From the NCBI RefSeq assembly GCF_004745595.1, contig NZ_SRLH01000008.1, positions 124,001-188,000 on the forward strand: a DNA stretch of 64,000 nucleotides, written 5' to 3'. Below are positions 1-8,600 of the stretch, one piece after another. A program made the position numbers and the translations under genes. Numbering within the stretch: position 1 is the stretch's first letter; every line of letters begins with the position of its first letter. The notes beneath the pieces are model-generated. The model searched no databases. It was not told the DNA's origin and was given only the letters and a program-made list of their open reading frames with translations. The stretch is from Flavobacterium humi (GTDB lineage Bacteria; Bacteroidota; Bacteroidia; Flavobacteriales; Flavobacteriaceae).

Positions 1-1485
1 CAGAGACATACTGAAGAGTTGCAATAGTTTGGCCATAGATATCGTTTATCTCGACTTTACAGTTATATAGTTGACGGTTAAAACGCAATACGCCATCAGA
101 AACCATGGGATTTGGATATACTGTTATGCCACTATTGCCGAAGTCATTTTCTTCTGTATTTAGAGCAGAATCACAAACTTTCGCTACCCAATAATCAAAT
201 CCAAACCCGCCATGATCTGCTATAAATTTCCCGTTGCCTTCACCGGCAACTATATAACATCCCGGAGCGGCTTCCACAATAGATATCCCCTGCTCGTCCC
301 TTTCAGTACCCAGGCTATAATTCCACGGAACCGTTAAAGCAGGAGTCAATCTTACCATCCAATAATCCCAGTAACCATTTGCGGCTGTTATGTCTCCGTC
401 ATTGGAATAGGACTCCCCATTGATTACATAATCTCCATTTGATGCTAAAGAAATCGTTCCGGCTTGTTCTTCTTCTGTACCGCCTAAAGATTTTTGCCAG
501 ATTATCGCCCCGTTTAACTTATTGATTTTCGTCACCCAATAATCTTGGGTATCGCTGTTCCCATGATGTCCTGTTACATCACCGTCAGTTGAAGATGATG
601 TACTTAATAGCACATAGTTTCCGTCATTATCATTGATTATTCCACAAGCATACTCTTGCGAGGTTCCCCCATAGCATTTTTCAAAAATTTTATTTCCAGA
701 ACTATTAAGTTTTACAACCCAAGTATCGGTTTGTGCATTTACTGCATGTGTATTGCTTAGCACATCCCCATTTACCGAATAGGTTGTCCCACAAACCACA
801 TAATCATTTTCCGGAGTTTTTATGATATCAATCGAAGTGTCGTTGTCTGAACCTCCTAAACATTTTCCCAGAGCATGTTACCATTTAAATCAATTTTAAA
901 TGTCCAGACATCATAAAAAGCGACACTGTGATTCCCGCTGACATCTATATTATTTGATGAAGTAGCTCCGGTAATGACATATGAATTCCCGTCCTGGCAG
1001 GCAGAACCCCCTATATCTGTTCCGCTACCTCCATATGTTTTTTGCCATTGAAGGTTCCCTGCAACATCCAGCTTTAAGACCCAAACGTCATCCCCTCCTT
1101 TATTATTGGTAACATCGCCATCAACAGAATTAGTAGAACCAATCACAAGATAACCGTGGTCAGAAGTCTCTATTACTTTATTCGCCTGATCCTGATCACT
1201 TCCTCCATAACTTTTTTGCCATACCAGGTTCCCATCACCGTCAAATTTTACAATCCAACAGTCACGGCCTCCATTACTGTCTGTTATATCACCGTTGGTT
1301 GAAACGGAATTACCGGCAATCACAAATTTATTATCGAATGTCCTGATGACATTGGAACGTCCAAACTGTGTATGACGCAATCTTTCTTCGGAAGTTCCTC
1401 CAAAACATTTTTCCCATGTCATTTGACCATAAGAATTCACACAATTAACCAATAGTATTAAAAAGAGTCCTGTTTTGTTCATCAT
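1..1485 (-). pseudogene. T9SS type A sorting domain protein with repeated propeller-like units, frameshifted and cut by the window edge
   Basis: A secreted repeat protein read right to left from the ATG at 1485 (or 1482). It starts with a hydrophobic signal peptide ending near SYGQ. Repeats of roughly 60 residues follow, each with the pattern WQKxxGG(S/T)xxD, then xxGDVTxxxGxxDxWVVKLD. The first frame stops at 856 (...MLWENV). The same repeat pattern resumes at once in another frame (CLGGSDND...) and stays open to base 1. Near base 125 it enters a type A T9SS C-terminal domain (ITVYPNPM). The break lies in the four-base T run at 863-866 (AAAA on the coding strand). One extra A would restore WEKCLGG, matching WEKCFGG and FEKCYGG elsewhere in the protein. 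The C-terminus lies outside the window. It could be a real phase-variable or dead gene, or a sequencing error in the homopolymer. Confidence 0.85.
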
Positions 1486-1635
1486 AATTATTTAGACTCC
1501 AAAAGTATCCATTTAAATAAATCTATAACTAGTATTCCCAAAACCTTAACACTTCCGGATTTATCATTTAAAACAGGTTAAAAACCAACATTCCTTAAAA
1601 TATATTTAAAATAGTGCGTATTCTTAAAATAAGTG

Positions 1636-1643
1636 TACCTTTG
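1636..1643 (+). promoter_or_regulatory. Bacteroidetes -7 promoter box for the KTSC gene
   Basis: TACCTTTG matches the TAnnTTTG element of Bacteroidetes housekeeping promoters, 71 bases before the ATG at 1715. I see no clear -33 TTG at the usual distance. The rest of the 229-base gap between 1485 and 1715 is AT-rich with no other recognisable element. Confidence 0.55.
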
Positions 1644-1714
1644 CACCGAAAAAAATAAAGGCACGGTTTACACATAAAACACTGACAAACAGTGTTTTTA
1701 CATAAAAAACAAAT

Positions 1715-2161
1715 ATGAAAAGAGTTATCGAATACAGAAAATTGCTTGAAGTTGACAAAAATGTTACCTTAAAAGAATTGAAAACCATTTACAGAAACAG
1801 CATGAAAGATTCTCATCCTGACAAATTCGTAAATGATGAAGCTGGAAAATTAGCAGCTGAAGAAAGAAGTAAGGCAATTATTGGCGCATATCACTTTCTA
1901 GTGAGCATCGCCCCTGAAACTGTTGAGAAAAACCTTCCGGAATATACTGACACCATCACGAATTCGAATATTCTTGATTTCCACCTTGAGAAACAAACTT
2001 TATTTGTGAAATATTTCAATGGGATGGAATACGAATACATCGGTGTTCCTAAAAATGTTTATGTGAAAATGGTCAATGCCGAATCTCCTAACCGTTTTGC
2101 AAAAAGGCATATCTACGGAAACTTCATCTACAGAAAATCTGGTGAAGCCGCTGAAGATTAA
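1715..2161 (+). CDS. J-domain-like / KTSC domain fusion protein
   Basis: A 148-residue soluble protein with two recognisable parts. Residues 1-65 resemble a DnaJ J-domain: YRKLLEVDKNVTLKELKTIY, then the hallmark HPD tripeptide in SHPDKF near residues 34-36, then a helix ending in IIGAYHFL. Residues about 90-140 match the KTSC domain (LFVKYFNGMEYEYIGVP, then VYVKMVNAESPNRF and IYGNFIYR), a small domain of poorly known function often found in RNA- or nucleic-acid-linked proteins. The HPD suggests it could engage an Hsp70, but that is inference. It has its own promoter box and a strong terminator, so it is probably monocistronic. Confidence 0.8.
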   Translation: MKRVIEYRKLLEVDKNVTLKELKTIYRNSMKDSHPDKFVNDEAGKLAAEERSKAIIGAYHFLVSIAPETVEKNLPEYTDTITNSNILDFHLEKQTLFVKYFNGMEYEYIGVPKNVYVKMVNAESPNRFAKRHIYGNFIYRKSGEAAED

Positions 2162-2184
2162 TATTTTATCAATTACAATACACT

Positions 2185-2214
2185 AAAGACTTTCCTTACA
2201 GAAAGTCTTTTTTT
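2185..2214 (+). terminator. Rho-independent terminator after the KTSC gene
   Basis: Perfect 10-bp stem AAAGACTTTC / GAAAGTCTTT with a six-base loop, followed by a T run, 24 bases after the stop codon. Confidence 0.85.
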
Positions 2215-2229
2215 ATTCAGAATATTTCC

Positions 2230-2237
2230 TATATTTG
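2230..2237 (+). promoter_or_regulatory. -7 promoter box for the DUF1761 gene
   Basis: TATATTTG fits TAnnTTTG, 27 bases upstream of the ATG at 2265 and just after the previous terminator. Confidence 0.6.
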
Positions 2238-2264
2238 AGTAACAAACCTTAACAAAACAAAACT

Positions 2265-2747
2265 ATGGAAATTAATTTTTTAGCTTTATTGCTTGCTGCG
2301 TTATCCACACTTGTGGTTGGATTTATCTGGTATAATCCAAAAGTTTTCGGAGGCATCTGGATGAGGGAATCGGGAACGACTGAAGAAAAAATGAAAGGAG
2401 CCAATATGATGATGATTTTTGGACTTTCTGTTGTGTATGCATTCCTGATCGCCTTTATATTGCAAATGCTGACCATCCACCAGTTTGGGGCTCTTGGAAT
2501 GGTAGGCGGAGATCCTTCGGTTGCAAAACCTTCTTATGCTGCTTTCATGGCTGATTATGGCGATGCTTTCAGGACTTTCAAACACGGTGCCCTTCACGGA
2601 TTCATGACCGGCTTATTCCTGGTTTTCCCACTTACCGGTACTAATGCATTATACGAAAGAAGAAGTTTCAAATATGTAATGGTGACTTCCGGTTTCTGGA
2701 TTGTATGTTTCACCATCATGGGTGGAATTATTTGCGCAATGAAATAA
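2265..2747 (+). CDS. DUF1761 family membrane protein
   Basis: A 160-residue integral membrane protein with about four hydrophobic segments: residues 5-25, 48-70, a third at 110-128 and the C-terminal 138-158. The N-terminal sequence LVVGFIWYNPKVFGGIWM is typical of DUF1761 proteins, whose function is unknown. It stands alone between its own promoter and terminator. I cannot suggest a substrate or process from the context. Confidence 0.8.
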   Translation: MEINFLALLLAALSTLVVGFIWYNPKVFGGIWMRESGTTEEKMKGANMMMIFGLSVVYAFLIAFILQMLTIHQFGALGMVGGDPSVAKPSYAAFMADYGDAFRTFKHGALHGFMTGLFLVFPLTGTNALYERRSFKYVMVTSGFWIVCFTIMGGIICAMK

Positions 2748-2769
2748 TTTTAACATTTATTTATACCGT

Positions 2770-2800
2770 AATCGCTCTACATTTGTGGAGCGATTTTTTT
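2770..2800 (+). terminator. Rho-independent terminator after the DUF1761 gene
   Basis: Stem AATCGCTCTAC (2770-2780) pairs with GTGGAGCGATT (2785-2795) with one G-U pair and an ATTT loop, followed by a seven-T run. The loop and right arm also contain the next gene's promoter box. Confidence 0.85.
2778..2785 (+). promoter_or_regulatory. -7 promoter box embedded in the terminator loop
   Basis: TACATTTG fits TAnnTTTG and lies across the loop of the terminator hairpin. If used, transcription would start around 2789-2792, which excludes the GTG at 2785 as a start codon for the next gene and favours the TTG at 2806. Confidence 0.45.
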
Positions 2801-2805
2801 TACTA

Positions 2806-3954
2806 TTGGAAACAGCCTCTTTTAAAATCTATACTTCTATTTCGCAACTTCCAGCAAATTGGGACAAAATCGCCGTAAACAATGCTTTTCTGCAAACCGC
2901 TTACCTTAAAGTACTTGAAGCCTCGGCACCGGTAAATATGCAGTGTTTTTATATTGGCATTTTTGAAAATTCAGAACTCACCGGAGTGGCCCTGGCGCAA
3001 TATTTAAACCTGAATCTTTTAGAATCTTTCGGGGAACGGGACAATTGCCTAAAGACGGTCATCCGGAATTTTGTTTTCAAGAATTTTGCCTCGCATGCCT
3101 TGTTTTTGGGCAACAACATGATTACCGGCCAAAACGGGTATGCTTTCAGTAAAGAAACGGATTTCAAGCACATCAGCGAATTGCTGTTGCAGTGTGCCGA
3201 TGCCATTTCCCTTTATTTCAAGAAAAAGAAAACAACAATCCATATCGTTTCGTTTAAGGATTTCTACCAGCATTGCGCTGTGGAGCTTAAAAAATACAGC
3301 TTCTCGAATGTGTATGAATTCAATACGCAGCCCAATATGGTATTTGAATTGCGCCCCGAGTGGAACACCAATGAGGATTATGTGGCTTCCTTTTCCAAAA
3401 AATACCGGGATCAATACAAACGGGCACATAAGAAATGTGAGGAAATCGAAGTCCGCGAACTCCAGTACGAGGAAATAATCCTCCATGAAGAACGCATTTA
3501 CGATTTGTACCATCATGTAGCCAAAAATGCGCCTTTCAATACTTTTTTCCTGGCGAAAAACCATTTTTCAACCTTCAAGAAACAGCTGCAGGACCAATTT
3601 GTAATCTGCGGGTACTTCCTGAACGGGAAATTAGTCGGGTTCCACACACTACTGATTAACGGAGATGTTTTGGAAACATACTTTTTGGGTTATGACGATC
3701 ATATTCAGAAAGAAAAAATGCTGTATTTGAATATGCTGTACAACATGACAAAGTACGGCATCGAAAATCAGTTCAAAAAAATAATTTTCGGAAGGACGGC
3801 ATTGGAAATCAAAAGCTCAATAGGTGCACAGCCTATTATGATGTCCGGCTTCATTTACCACAACAATCCTTTGATAAACAGATTTATCGATAGCATTTTC
3901 AAAAGATTGGAGCCTACGCTGGAATGGCAGCAAAGGCACCCGTTCAAAGATTAG
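2806..3954 (+). CDS. FemAB/GNAT-like acyltransferase domain protein
   Basis: A cytosolic protein of about 382 residues. The second half has the look of the FemAB / peptidoglycan-bridge or GNAT superfamily: a basic stretch KKYRDQYKRAHKKCEE, then GYFLNGKLVGFHTLL, LETYFLGYDD and a helix YLNMLYNMTKYGIE, which form the typical acyl-acceptor core. The substrate cannot be told; relatives transfer amino acids or acyl groups in cell-wall or lipid modification. No ATG is available near the N-terminus. The frame opens at a GTG (2785) inside the upstream terminator, but the promoter box at 2778 would start the transcript after that GTG, so I chose the TTG at 2806. The stop codon (3952-3954) overlaps the convergent ABC-F stop codon. 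Confidence 0.65.
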   Translation: METASFKIYTSISQLPANWDKIAVNNAFLQTAYLKVLEASAPVNMQCFYIGIFENSELTGVALAQYLNLNLLESFGERDNCLKTVIRNFVFKNFASHALFLGNNMITGQNGYAFSKETDFKHISELLLQCADAISLYFKKKKTTIHIVSFKDFYQHCAVELKKYSFSNVYEFNTQPNMVFELRPEWNTNEDYVASFSKKYRDQYKRAHKKCEEIEVRELQYEEIILHEERIYDLYHHVAKNAPFNTFFLAKNHFSTFKKQLQDQFVICGYFLNGKLVGFHTLLINGDVLETYFLGYDDHIQKEKMLYLNMLYNMTKYGIENQFKKIIFGRTALEIKSSIGAQPIMMSGFIYHNNPLINRFIDSIFKRLEPTLEWQQRHPFKD

Positions 3955-5861
3955 CCTAACTGATCTATCTCTTCCTGTACAGTTTCCCAGTCTTCCAGGA
4001 GCTTGTCCAATTCTGTTTTTTTCTTGGTGTAGGCTGTAAAGAAATTGGCGTCTTCAGCATGTTTGTCATAATTTGACGCCAGGGCCTTGTCATCTGCCTG
4101 GATATCTTTTTCCAATTGCTGGATCTGGCTTTCGATTTTACTCAAACGGTTTTGAAGGGTCTTGTTTTTTTTCTGGTCTTCATACGACGTTTTTACTGCT
4201 TCTTTCGGGGTTTCTTTCTTAACGACATCCTTTTTTTCCACTTCACGCATGTTTTCCAGGTTGCGCTGTTCCAGGAAATAATTGATATCGCCTAAATATT
4301 CCTTGATTTTTTTGTCTTTGAATTCGTAAACGATGTTTGACATATCCTTTAGGAAATCCCTGTCGTGGGACACCAGCAAAAGCGTTCCTTCGTATTTCTG
4401 GAGCGCCGCTTTAAGTACATTTTTGGATTTGATGTCCAAGTGGTTCGTCGGCTCATCCATCACCAGTACATTAATCGGCTGCAGCAACAATTTACAAAGC
4501 GCCAAACGGTTTCTTTCTCCTCCGGAAAGGACTTTTACCTTTTTTTCGACATCATCGCCACGAAACAGGAAAGAGCCCAGCATATCGCGCACCTTCGAAC
4601 GATTGGTGTCTGTTGCGGCATCTTCCATCGTTTGGAGCAGCGTAATTTCGCCGTCCAGGTATTCCGCTTGGTTTTGGGCAAAATAACCCACTTGCACATT
4701 ATGCCCTAATTTGATGGAACCCTTAAATTCGAATTCGTTTACAATGGCTTTGATAAATGTTGATTTTCCTTGTCCATTCTGCCCCACAAAAGCAATTTTA
4801 CTGCCTCTTTCCACTAAAAGCGAAATGTCTTCCAAAATGGTTTTATCGCCATAGGCTTTGGTCACATGCTCGGCTTCAATGACTACTTTACCAGGAACTT
4901 TCGACACTGGGAATGAGATATTCATCACGGAATTATCATCTTCATCCACTTCAATCCGCTCCACTTTATCCAATTTCTTGATCAGCGATTGTGCCATGGA
5001 AGCTTTCGAGGCTTTGGCACGGAATTTTTCGATCAGTTTTTCTGTTTCTTCAATTTTCTTGGCCTGGTTTTTTTGTGTTGCCAATTGCTTTTCCCTTATT
5101 TCATGGCGCAATTCGAGGTATTGAGAGTATGGTTTATTAAAATCATAAGCCTTCCCTAACGAAATTTCAATGGTCCTGTTGGTCACATTATCCAAAAACA
5201 TTTTATCGTGTGATACGATTACCACTACGCCGGGATAATTGCGCAGGAAATTTTCCAGCCAGATGATACTTTCTATATCCAGGTGGTTCGTGGGCTCATC
5301 CAGCAGCAATATATCATTCGCCTGAAGCAATAATTTCGCCAGCTCGATACGCATGCGCCATCCGCCAGAAAAAGTTTCTGTCTGGTTGTTGAATACTTCC
5401 CTTTTAAAACCAAGGCCCAAAAGGATTTTCTCGGTATCGCCAACATAATTGTAACCGCCAAGCAATTCGAAACGATGTGTATAATCGGATAAATTTTCTA
5501 TAATTTGGGAATACTCCTCGCTTTCATAATCCGTACGGGTAACCAGCTGATGGTTGATTTCTTCCAGTTTTTTTTCGACTTCTTTTATATCTGTAAAGGC
5601 CTGGTATGCTTCTTCCAAAACGGTCCTTCCCTGCTCAAAATCAATATCCTGGCGCAAAAAACCTATCCGGACTTCTTTCTCGGTGGCTATGCTTCCTGAA
5701 TCCGGGGCAAAATCTTTGGCCAAAATCTTCAACATAGTCGATTTTCCGGCACCGTTTTTTCCGACAAGCCCCACTCTATCACCTGCACCCATCCTAAAAG
5801 TGACTTCTTCAAACAAATACGTTCCTCCAAACGAAACCGACAAATTATGTATATTAAGCAT
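3951..5861 (-). CDS. ABC-F family ATPase (Uup/EttA-like ribosome-associated)
   Basis: A 636-residue protein with two ABC nucleotide-binding domains and no membrane segments, the layout of ABC-F proteins that act on ribosomes. The first domain has Walker A GKNGAGKS (about residue 34), signature FSGGWRMR and Walker B ILLLDEPTNHLD. The second has GQNGQGKS, LSGGERNR and VLVMDEPTNHLD. Between them is the charged ABC-F linker with ATQKNQAKKIEETEKLI. The C-terminal 100 residues are a lysine/glutamate-rich coiled coil, as in Uup-type proteins that also bind DNA. I cannot assign a specific subfamily by eye. Transcription converges with the FemAB-like gene and the two stop codons share bases 3952-3953. 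Confidence 0.92.
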   Translation of the reverse strand: MLNIHNLSVSFGGTYLFEEVTFRMGAGDRVGLVGKNGAGKSTMLKILAKDFAPDSGSIATEKEVRIGFLRQDIDFEQGRTVLEEAYQAFTDIKEVEKKLEEINHQLVTRTDYESEEYSQIIENLSDYTHRFELLGGYNYVGDTEKILLGLGFKREVFNNQTETFSGGWRMRIELAKLLLQANDILLLDEPTNHLDIESIIWLENFLRNYPGVVVIVSHDKMFLDNVTNRTIEISLGKAYDFNKPYSQYLELRHEIREKQLATQKNQAKKIEETEKLIEKFRAKASKASMAQSLIKKLDKVERIEVDEDDNSVMNISFPVSKVPGKVVIEAEHVTKAYGDKTILEDISLLVERGSKIAFVGQNGQGKSTFIKAIVNEFEFKGSIKLGHNVQVGYFAQNQAEYLDGEITLLQTMEDAATDTNRSKVRDMLGSFLFRGDDVEKKVKVLSGGERNRLALCKLLLQPINVLVMDEPTNHLDIKSKNVLKAALQKYEGTLLLVSHDRDFLKDMSNIVYEFKDKKIKEYLGDINYFLEQRNLENMREVEKKDVVKKETPKEAVKTSYEDQKKNKTLQNRLSKIESQIQQLEKDIQADDKALASNYDKHAEDANFFTAYTKKKTELDKLLEDWETVQEEIDQLG

Positions 5862-5929
5862 CTATCAAATAATTAAAAGTTTTGGCCGATTTAAAAAAGG
5901 AAAACAAGGTGCCATTCTTCTTTAAATCG

Positions 5930-5937
5930 TAAATTTG
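5930..5937 (+). promoter_or_regulatory. -7 promoter box for the DUF983 gene
   Basis: TAAATTTG fits TAnnTTTG, 35 bases before the ATG at 5973. It puts the likely transcript start near 5941-5944, which makes the in-frame TTG at 5946 an unlikely start. Confidence 0.6.
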
Positions 5938-5972
5938 CGTTCCGTTTGACCGGTAACCCAAATTTTTTGCAA

Positions 5973-6374
5973 ATGTTAAAAAAAGGATTGAAATTAAATA
6001 GCATTTTAACAGGAAGTTGTCCTAAATGTCAGGAAGAGAGCATGTATGTGTCTAAAAACATGTACAATCCTTCATTTACCATCAAAATGAAAGAAGAATG
6101 CAGCCATTGCGGCCTTCGTTATAAGATCGAACCTTCCTTTTTTTATGGGTCGATGTATGTGAGTTACGGATTGGGTGTTGCCTTGGGTGTAGCGGCTTTT
6201 GTAGTCTTTTATTTTTTCCTCAAGACCAATATGAAGACCGCCTTTATTGGCATCACAGCTACATTGATCCTATTGATGCCCGTTATCATGCGCCTTTCCC
6301 GCAATATCTGGATTAACATTTTCATCAGTTACGATAAGGATTGGAAAGAAAAAACAGACTCTCAACAGTCATAA
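5973..6374 (+). CDS. DUF983 family zinc-ribbon membrane protein
   Basis: A protein of about 133 residues with an N-terminal zinc-ribbon (CPKC, then CSHCGLRY) followed by two transmembrane segments (YVSYGLGVALGVAAFVVFYF and TAFIGITATLILLMPVIM). This is the DUF983 pattern. Function is unknown; some relatives sit near respiratory oxidase genes, but here the neighbours give no clue. I preferred the ATG at 5973 over the upstream TTG because of the promoter position. Its stop is 11 bases from the convergent oxidoreductase stop. Confidence 0.8.
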   Translation: MLKKGLKLNSILTGSCPKCQEESMYVSKNMYNPSFTIKMKEECSHCGLRYKIEPSFFYGSMYVSYGLGVALGVAAFVVFYFFLKTNMKTAFIGITATLILLMPVIMRLSRNIWINIFISYDKDWKEKTDSQQS

Positions 6375-6385
6375 AACACAAAGGT

Positions 6386-7456
6386 TTACTTTCCGGAATC
6401 GTTAGTTTTTTTGGTCTTTTTCACAAATCTTTTACTATCGATCTGCTCATCCAACGGTATGCCTTTTTCAATATTTTCGAATAAGGCTTTCGCCAAAGAT
6501 GGGCCTAACATTACCCCTCGGGTTCCTAATCCGTTAAGGATATGCAGGTTTTGATGTTGTGCATGCGTTCCTACCAAAGGCCTTCTGTCTTTTACTGTTG
6601 GGCGTACGCCGGCAAAATGGGCCACAATTTCAAAATCACAATCGATGAGTTCCTTGAGGTTACCAATAAGTTCTTGTTTCCCTTCTTCTGTTGGAATGTC
6701 CGTTTTATCATCCCAGTTATACGTGGAACCCACCTTGAACAACTGATTTCCTATCGGCAGGATGAATACACTCGATTTCAAAACCACGTCAAGATCAAGG
6801 TCTGGCGCTTTGATGATTAGCAGTTCTCCTTTGGTACCATCCAAAGGCAATTCGTTAAAAAACGGGTTGTGTTGCAGCCCGAATCCTTCTGCAAAAATAA
6901 TATGGCGTGCCTTAATGCCTTTGTAGTTGATATAATTGTCATGGAATTCCACGGCAGGATATTCGAAAGTTTCCTGAATGAAAAGATTTTCAGCTTTTAG
7001 ATACGAAATATAATGATCCAACAAGGCAGCCGTATCGACATAACCCGTTTGCAACACCTCACCAAAACCAAAAGCGGCACTGATCGATTGGTATTCCCTG
7101 TGGACGATTTCCGTGGAAAGGAATGGCGCCAGGTTAGGTTTATCCGAAGCGTGGAACCAATTGTTCTGTTCTTCAATAGAAGCAAATTTACGGTAAATGG
7201 GAATTTTAAAATCTACTTTTGAACCAATACGCTTTTCAATCATCGCGTAAAAAGACAAACCATACACCAATTGTTCCTTTGCCTGCCATACCTGACTAAA
7301 ACGCTTTAAAATAACCGGGTTATACAAACCTCCGGCTACTCTGGACGAAGAACTGGAACAATTATCCATAATCAAAAAAGATTTCTCGTTCTGCAAAGCA
7401 GTTTCCGCGAAACAAATTCCGGCTATTCCGGAACCTATAATTAAATAATCAATCAT
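6386..7456 (-). CDS. FAD-dependent oxidoreductase of the DAO family
   Basis: A 356-residue flavoprotein starting directly with the dinucleotide-binding fold MIDYLIIGSGIAGICFAETA (GxGxxG at residues 8-13). The C-terminal end IHILNGLGTRGVMLGPSLA is the second FAD-contacting motif of the D-amino-acid oxidase / glycine oxidase / MnmC superfamily. The substrate is unknown, probably an amine. The -7 promoter box lies only four bases before the ATG, so the mRNA should be leaderless or nearly so. It is transcribed alone, next to the gldN terminator. Confidence 0.85.
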   Translation of the reverse strand: MIDYLIIGSGIAGICFAETALQNEKSFLIMDNCSSSSSRVAGGLYNPVILKRFSQVWQAKEQLVYGLSFYAMIEKRIGSKVDFKIPIYRKFASIEEQNNWFHASDKPNLAPFLSTEIVHREYQSISAAFGFGEVLQTGYVDTAALLDHYISYLKAENLFIQETFEYPAVEFHDNYINYKGIKARHIIFAEGFGLQHNPFFNELPLDGTKGELLIIKAPDLDLDVVLKSSVFILPIGNQLFKVGSTYNWDDKTDIPTEEGKQELIGNLKELIDCDFEIVAHFAGVRPTVKDRRPLVGTHAQHQNLHILNGLGTRGVMLGPSLAKALFENIEKGIPLDEQIDSKRFVKKTKKTNDSGK

Positions 7457-7460
7457 AAAG

Positions 7461-7468
7461 CAAAAGTA
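7461..7468 (-). promoter_or_regulatory. -7 promoter box for the FAD oxidoreductase, almost touching the start codon
   Basis: Read on the minus strand this is TACTTTTG. Its end is four bases from the ATG at 7456, which predicts a transcript with essentially no leader. Confidence 0.55.
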
Positions 7469-7476
7469 TAGAAATA

Positions 7477-7509
7477 AAAAAACTCTCGTCTGTTAGACGA
7501 GAGTTTTTT
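7477..7509 (-). terminator. Terminator of the gldKLMN operon
   Basis: A 15-bp inverted repeat (AAAAAACTCTCGTCT with its complement) around a three-base loop, with a T run on the minus strand, 23 bases after the gldN stop codon. Confidence 0.85.
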
Positions 7510-7531
7510 ATGAAATTGGAGAAATTTGATA

Positions 7532-8548
7532 TTAGTAATTCCACATATCTTGTTCGAAATTACGAACTTTATCTTTTACTCTTTCAGATTCGATCAATTG
7601 CATTAATGAGTTATCTTTCATATACTCAACAATTTCTCTATCGTTGTAAACGTTTTCTTCTTTATAAGTAAGTGCATTGAAACGACGTGAGTTCAACAAA
7701 TGGTCAAAAGAAATCGGCATAGATGAATTTTTATCGTTGAATGCTTTCCATTCGTGTAACAATTCACGTGCTCCAGGATAGAATACCCAGAATAATTCGA
7801 TGTAATCTTTTTCCTCTTCTGATTTACCCATTGTATAAACGTCTGGAATCACAGGGCAAATACCTAAAATTCTGTAACGTAAATCCGATTGGCGTTTGTC
7901 AAAATACCATAGACCAACAATTTTGTAGTCTGATACGTCGATAGAAGCTAAATCTGTTTTTACAACAAACTCGTCTGAAATTTTTCTTGAAGCCGGAATA
8001 GTATCCGTTTTCATCTTTCCGGTTTTTTGCTTCACCATTTTCTTGCCCTTTTTAACCATAGTATACTCTGGTGTTTGAACAATTCTGGTTCTGAAAGCAT
8101 CCGGGTCTTCATTCATTTGCTCTCTACCTGCATCACTTGTATCTGTTTTTGTCAAAGAAGCATTGATGTCTTTTAGCGTTTTCTTTTCTCTGAAATAGCT
8201 ATCGCCATAAACTTCCGTGATTTTTCCAGATTTGATACCTTTTACCAACACATCGTATAATGAACGACGGTCACTACCTACACTGGCAGTATCAATTGGG
8301 TAATACAACGGGAAATTGATTCTTTCGTCAAGGTCAATTATTTCCCATGTTTTTTTAGACATTAAAACATCACGGTCATCGATATAACCGTATTCTAATG
8401 GCTTGTCGTTATCTTTTTGTTGTTGAGCTGCCGATTTAAGACCAATTTCAGCTGGCACTTTAGCGTTCAACAAGTTAGATTGTGCATTAGAAGCTGTACT
8501 TCCAGCAAAAATAGTAGCAAAAACTAATAATAAATTTCTCCAATTCAT
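7532..8548 (-). CDS. gldN: Gliding motility / T9SS protein GldN
   Basis: 338 residues with an N-terminal signal peptide ending near ASNAQS. GldN (PorN in Porphyromonas) is periplasmic and forms, with the lipoprotein GldK, the ring under the outer membrane in the type IX secretion system. The recognisable family sequence includes YGYIDDRDVLMSKKTWEIID near residue 55, then INFPLYYP and, later, DYKIVGLWYFDKRQSDLRYR and IELFWVFYPGAREL. It is last in the order gldK-gldL-gldM-gldN, 52 bases after gldM, and is followed by a terminator. Length is normal for the family. Confidence 0.95.
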   Translation of the reverse strand: MNWRNLLLVFATIFAGSTASNAQSNLLNAKVPAEIGLKSAAQQQKDNDKPLEYGYIDDRDVLMSKKTWEIIDLDERINFPLYYPIDTASVGSDRRSLYDVLVKGIKSGKITEVYGDSYFREKKTLKDINASLTKTDTSDAGREQMNEDPDAFRTRIVQTPEYTMVKKGKKMVKQKTGKMKTDTIPASRKISDEFVVKTDLASIDVSDYKIVGLWYFDKRQSDLRYRILGICPVIPDVYTMGKSEEEKDYIELFWVFYPGARELLHEWKAFNDKNSSMPISFDHLLNSRRFNALTYKEENVYNDREIVEYMKDNSLMQLIESERVKDKVRNFEQDMWNY

Positions 8549-8600
8549 AATTTTATAATTCTAGCGTTTAATTATAGTTTAAACGAAAATTCATATTTTT

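Noticed and set aside
2785-2805. GTG start for the FemAB-like gene
   Set aside because: It lies in the right arm of a terminator and within the likely -7 promoter box, so it would not be on the transcript.
5862-5890. A -7 box for the ABC-F gene (ATTATTTG on the minus strand)
   Set aside because: The TA pair is out of place, so it does not fit TAnnTTTG.
5946-5972. TTG start for the DUF983 gene
   Set aside because: It would lie almost at the transcript start predicted from the box at 5930; the ATG at 5973 begins the conserved sequence.
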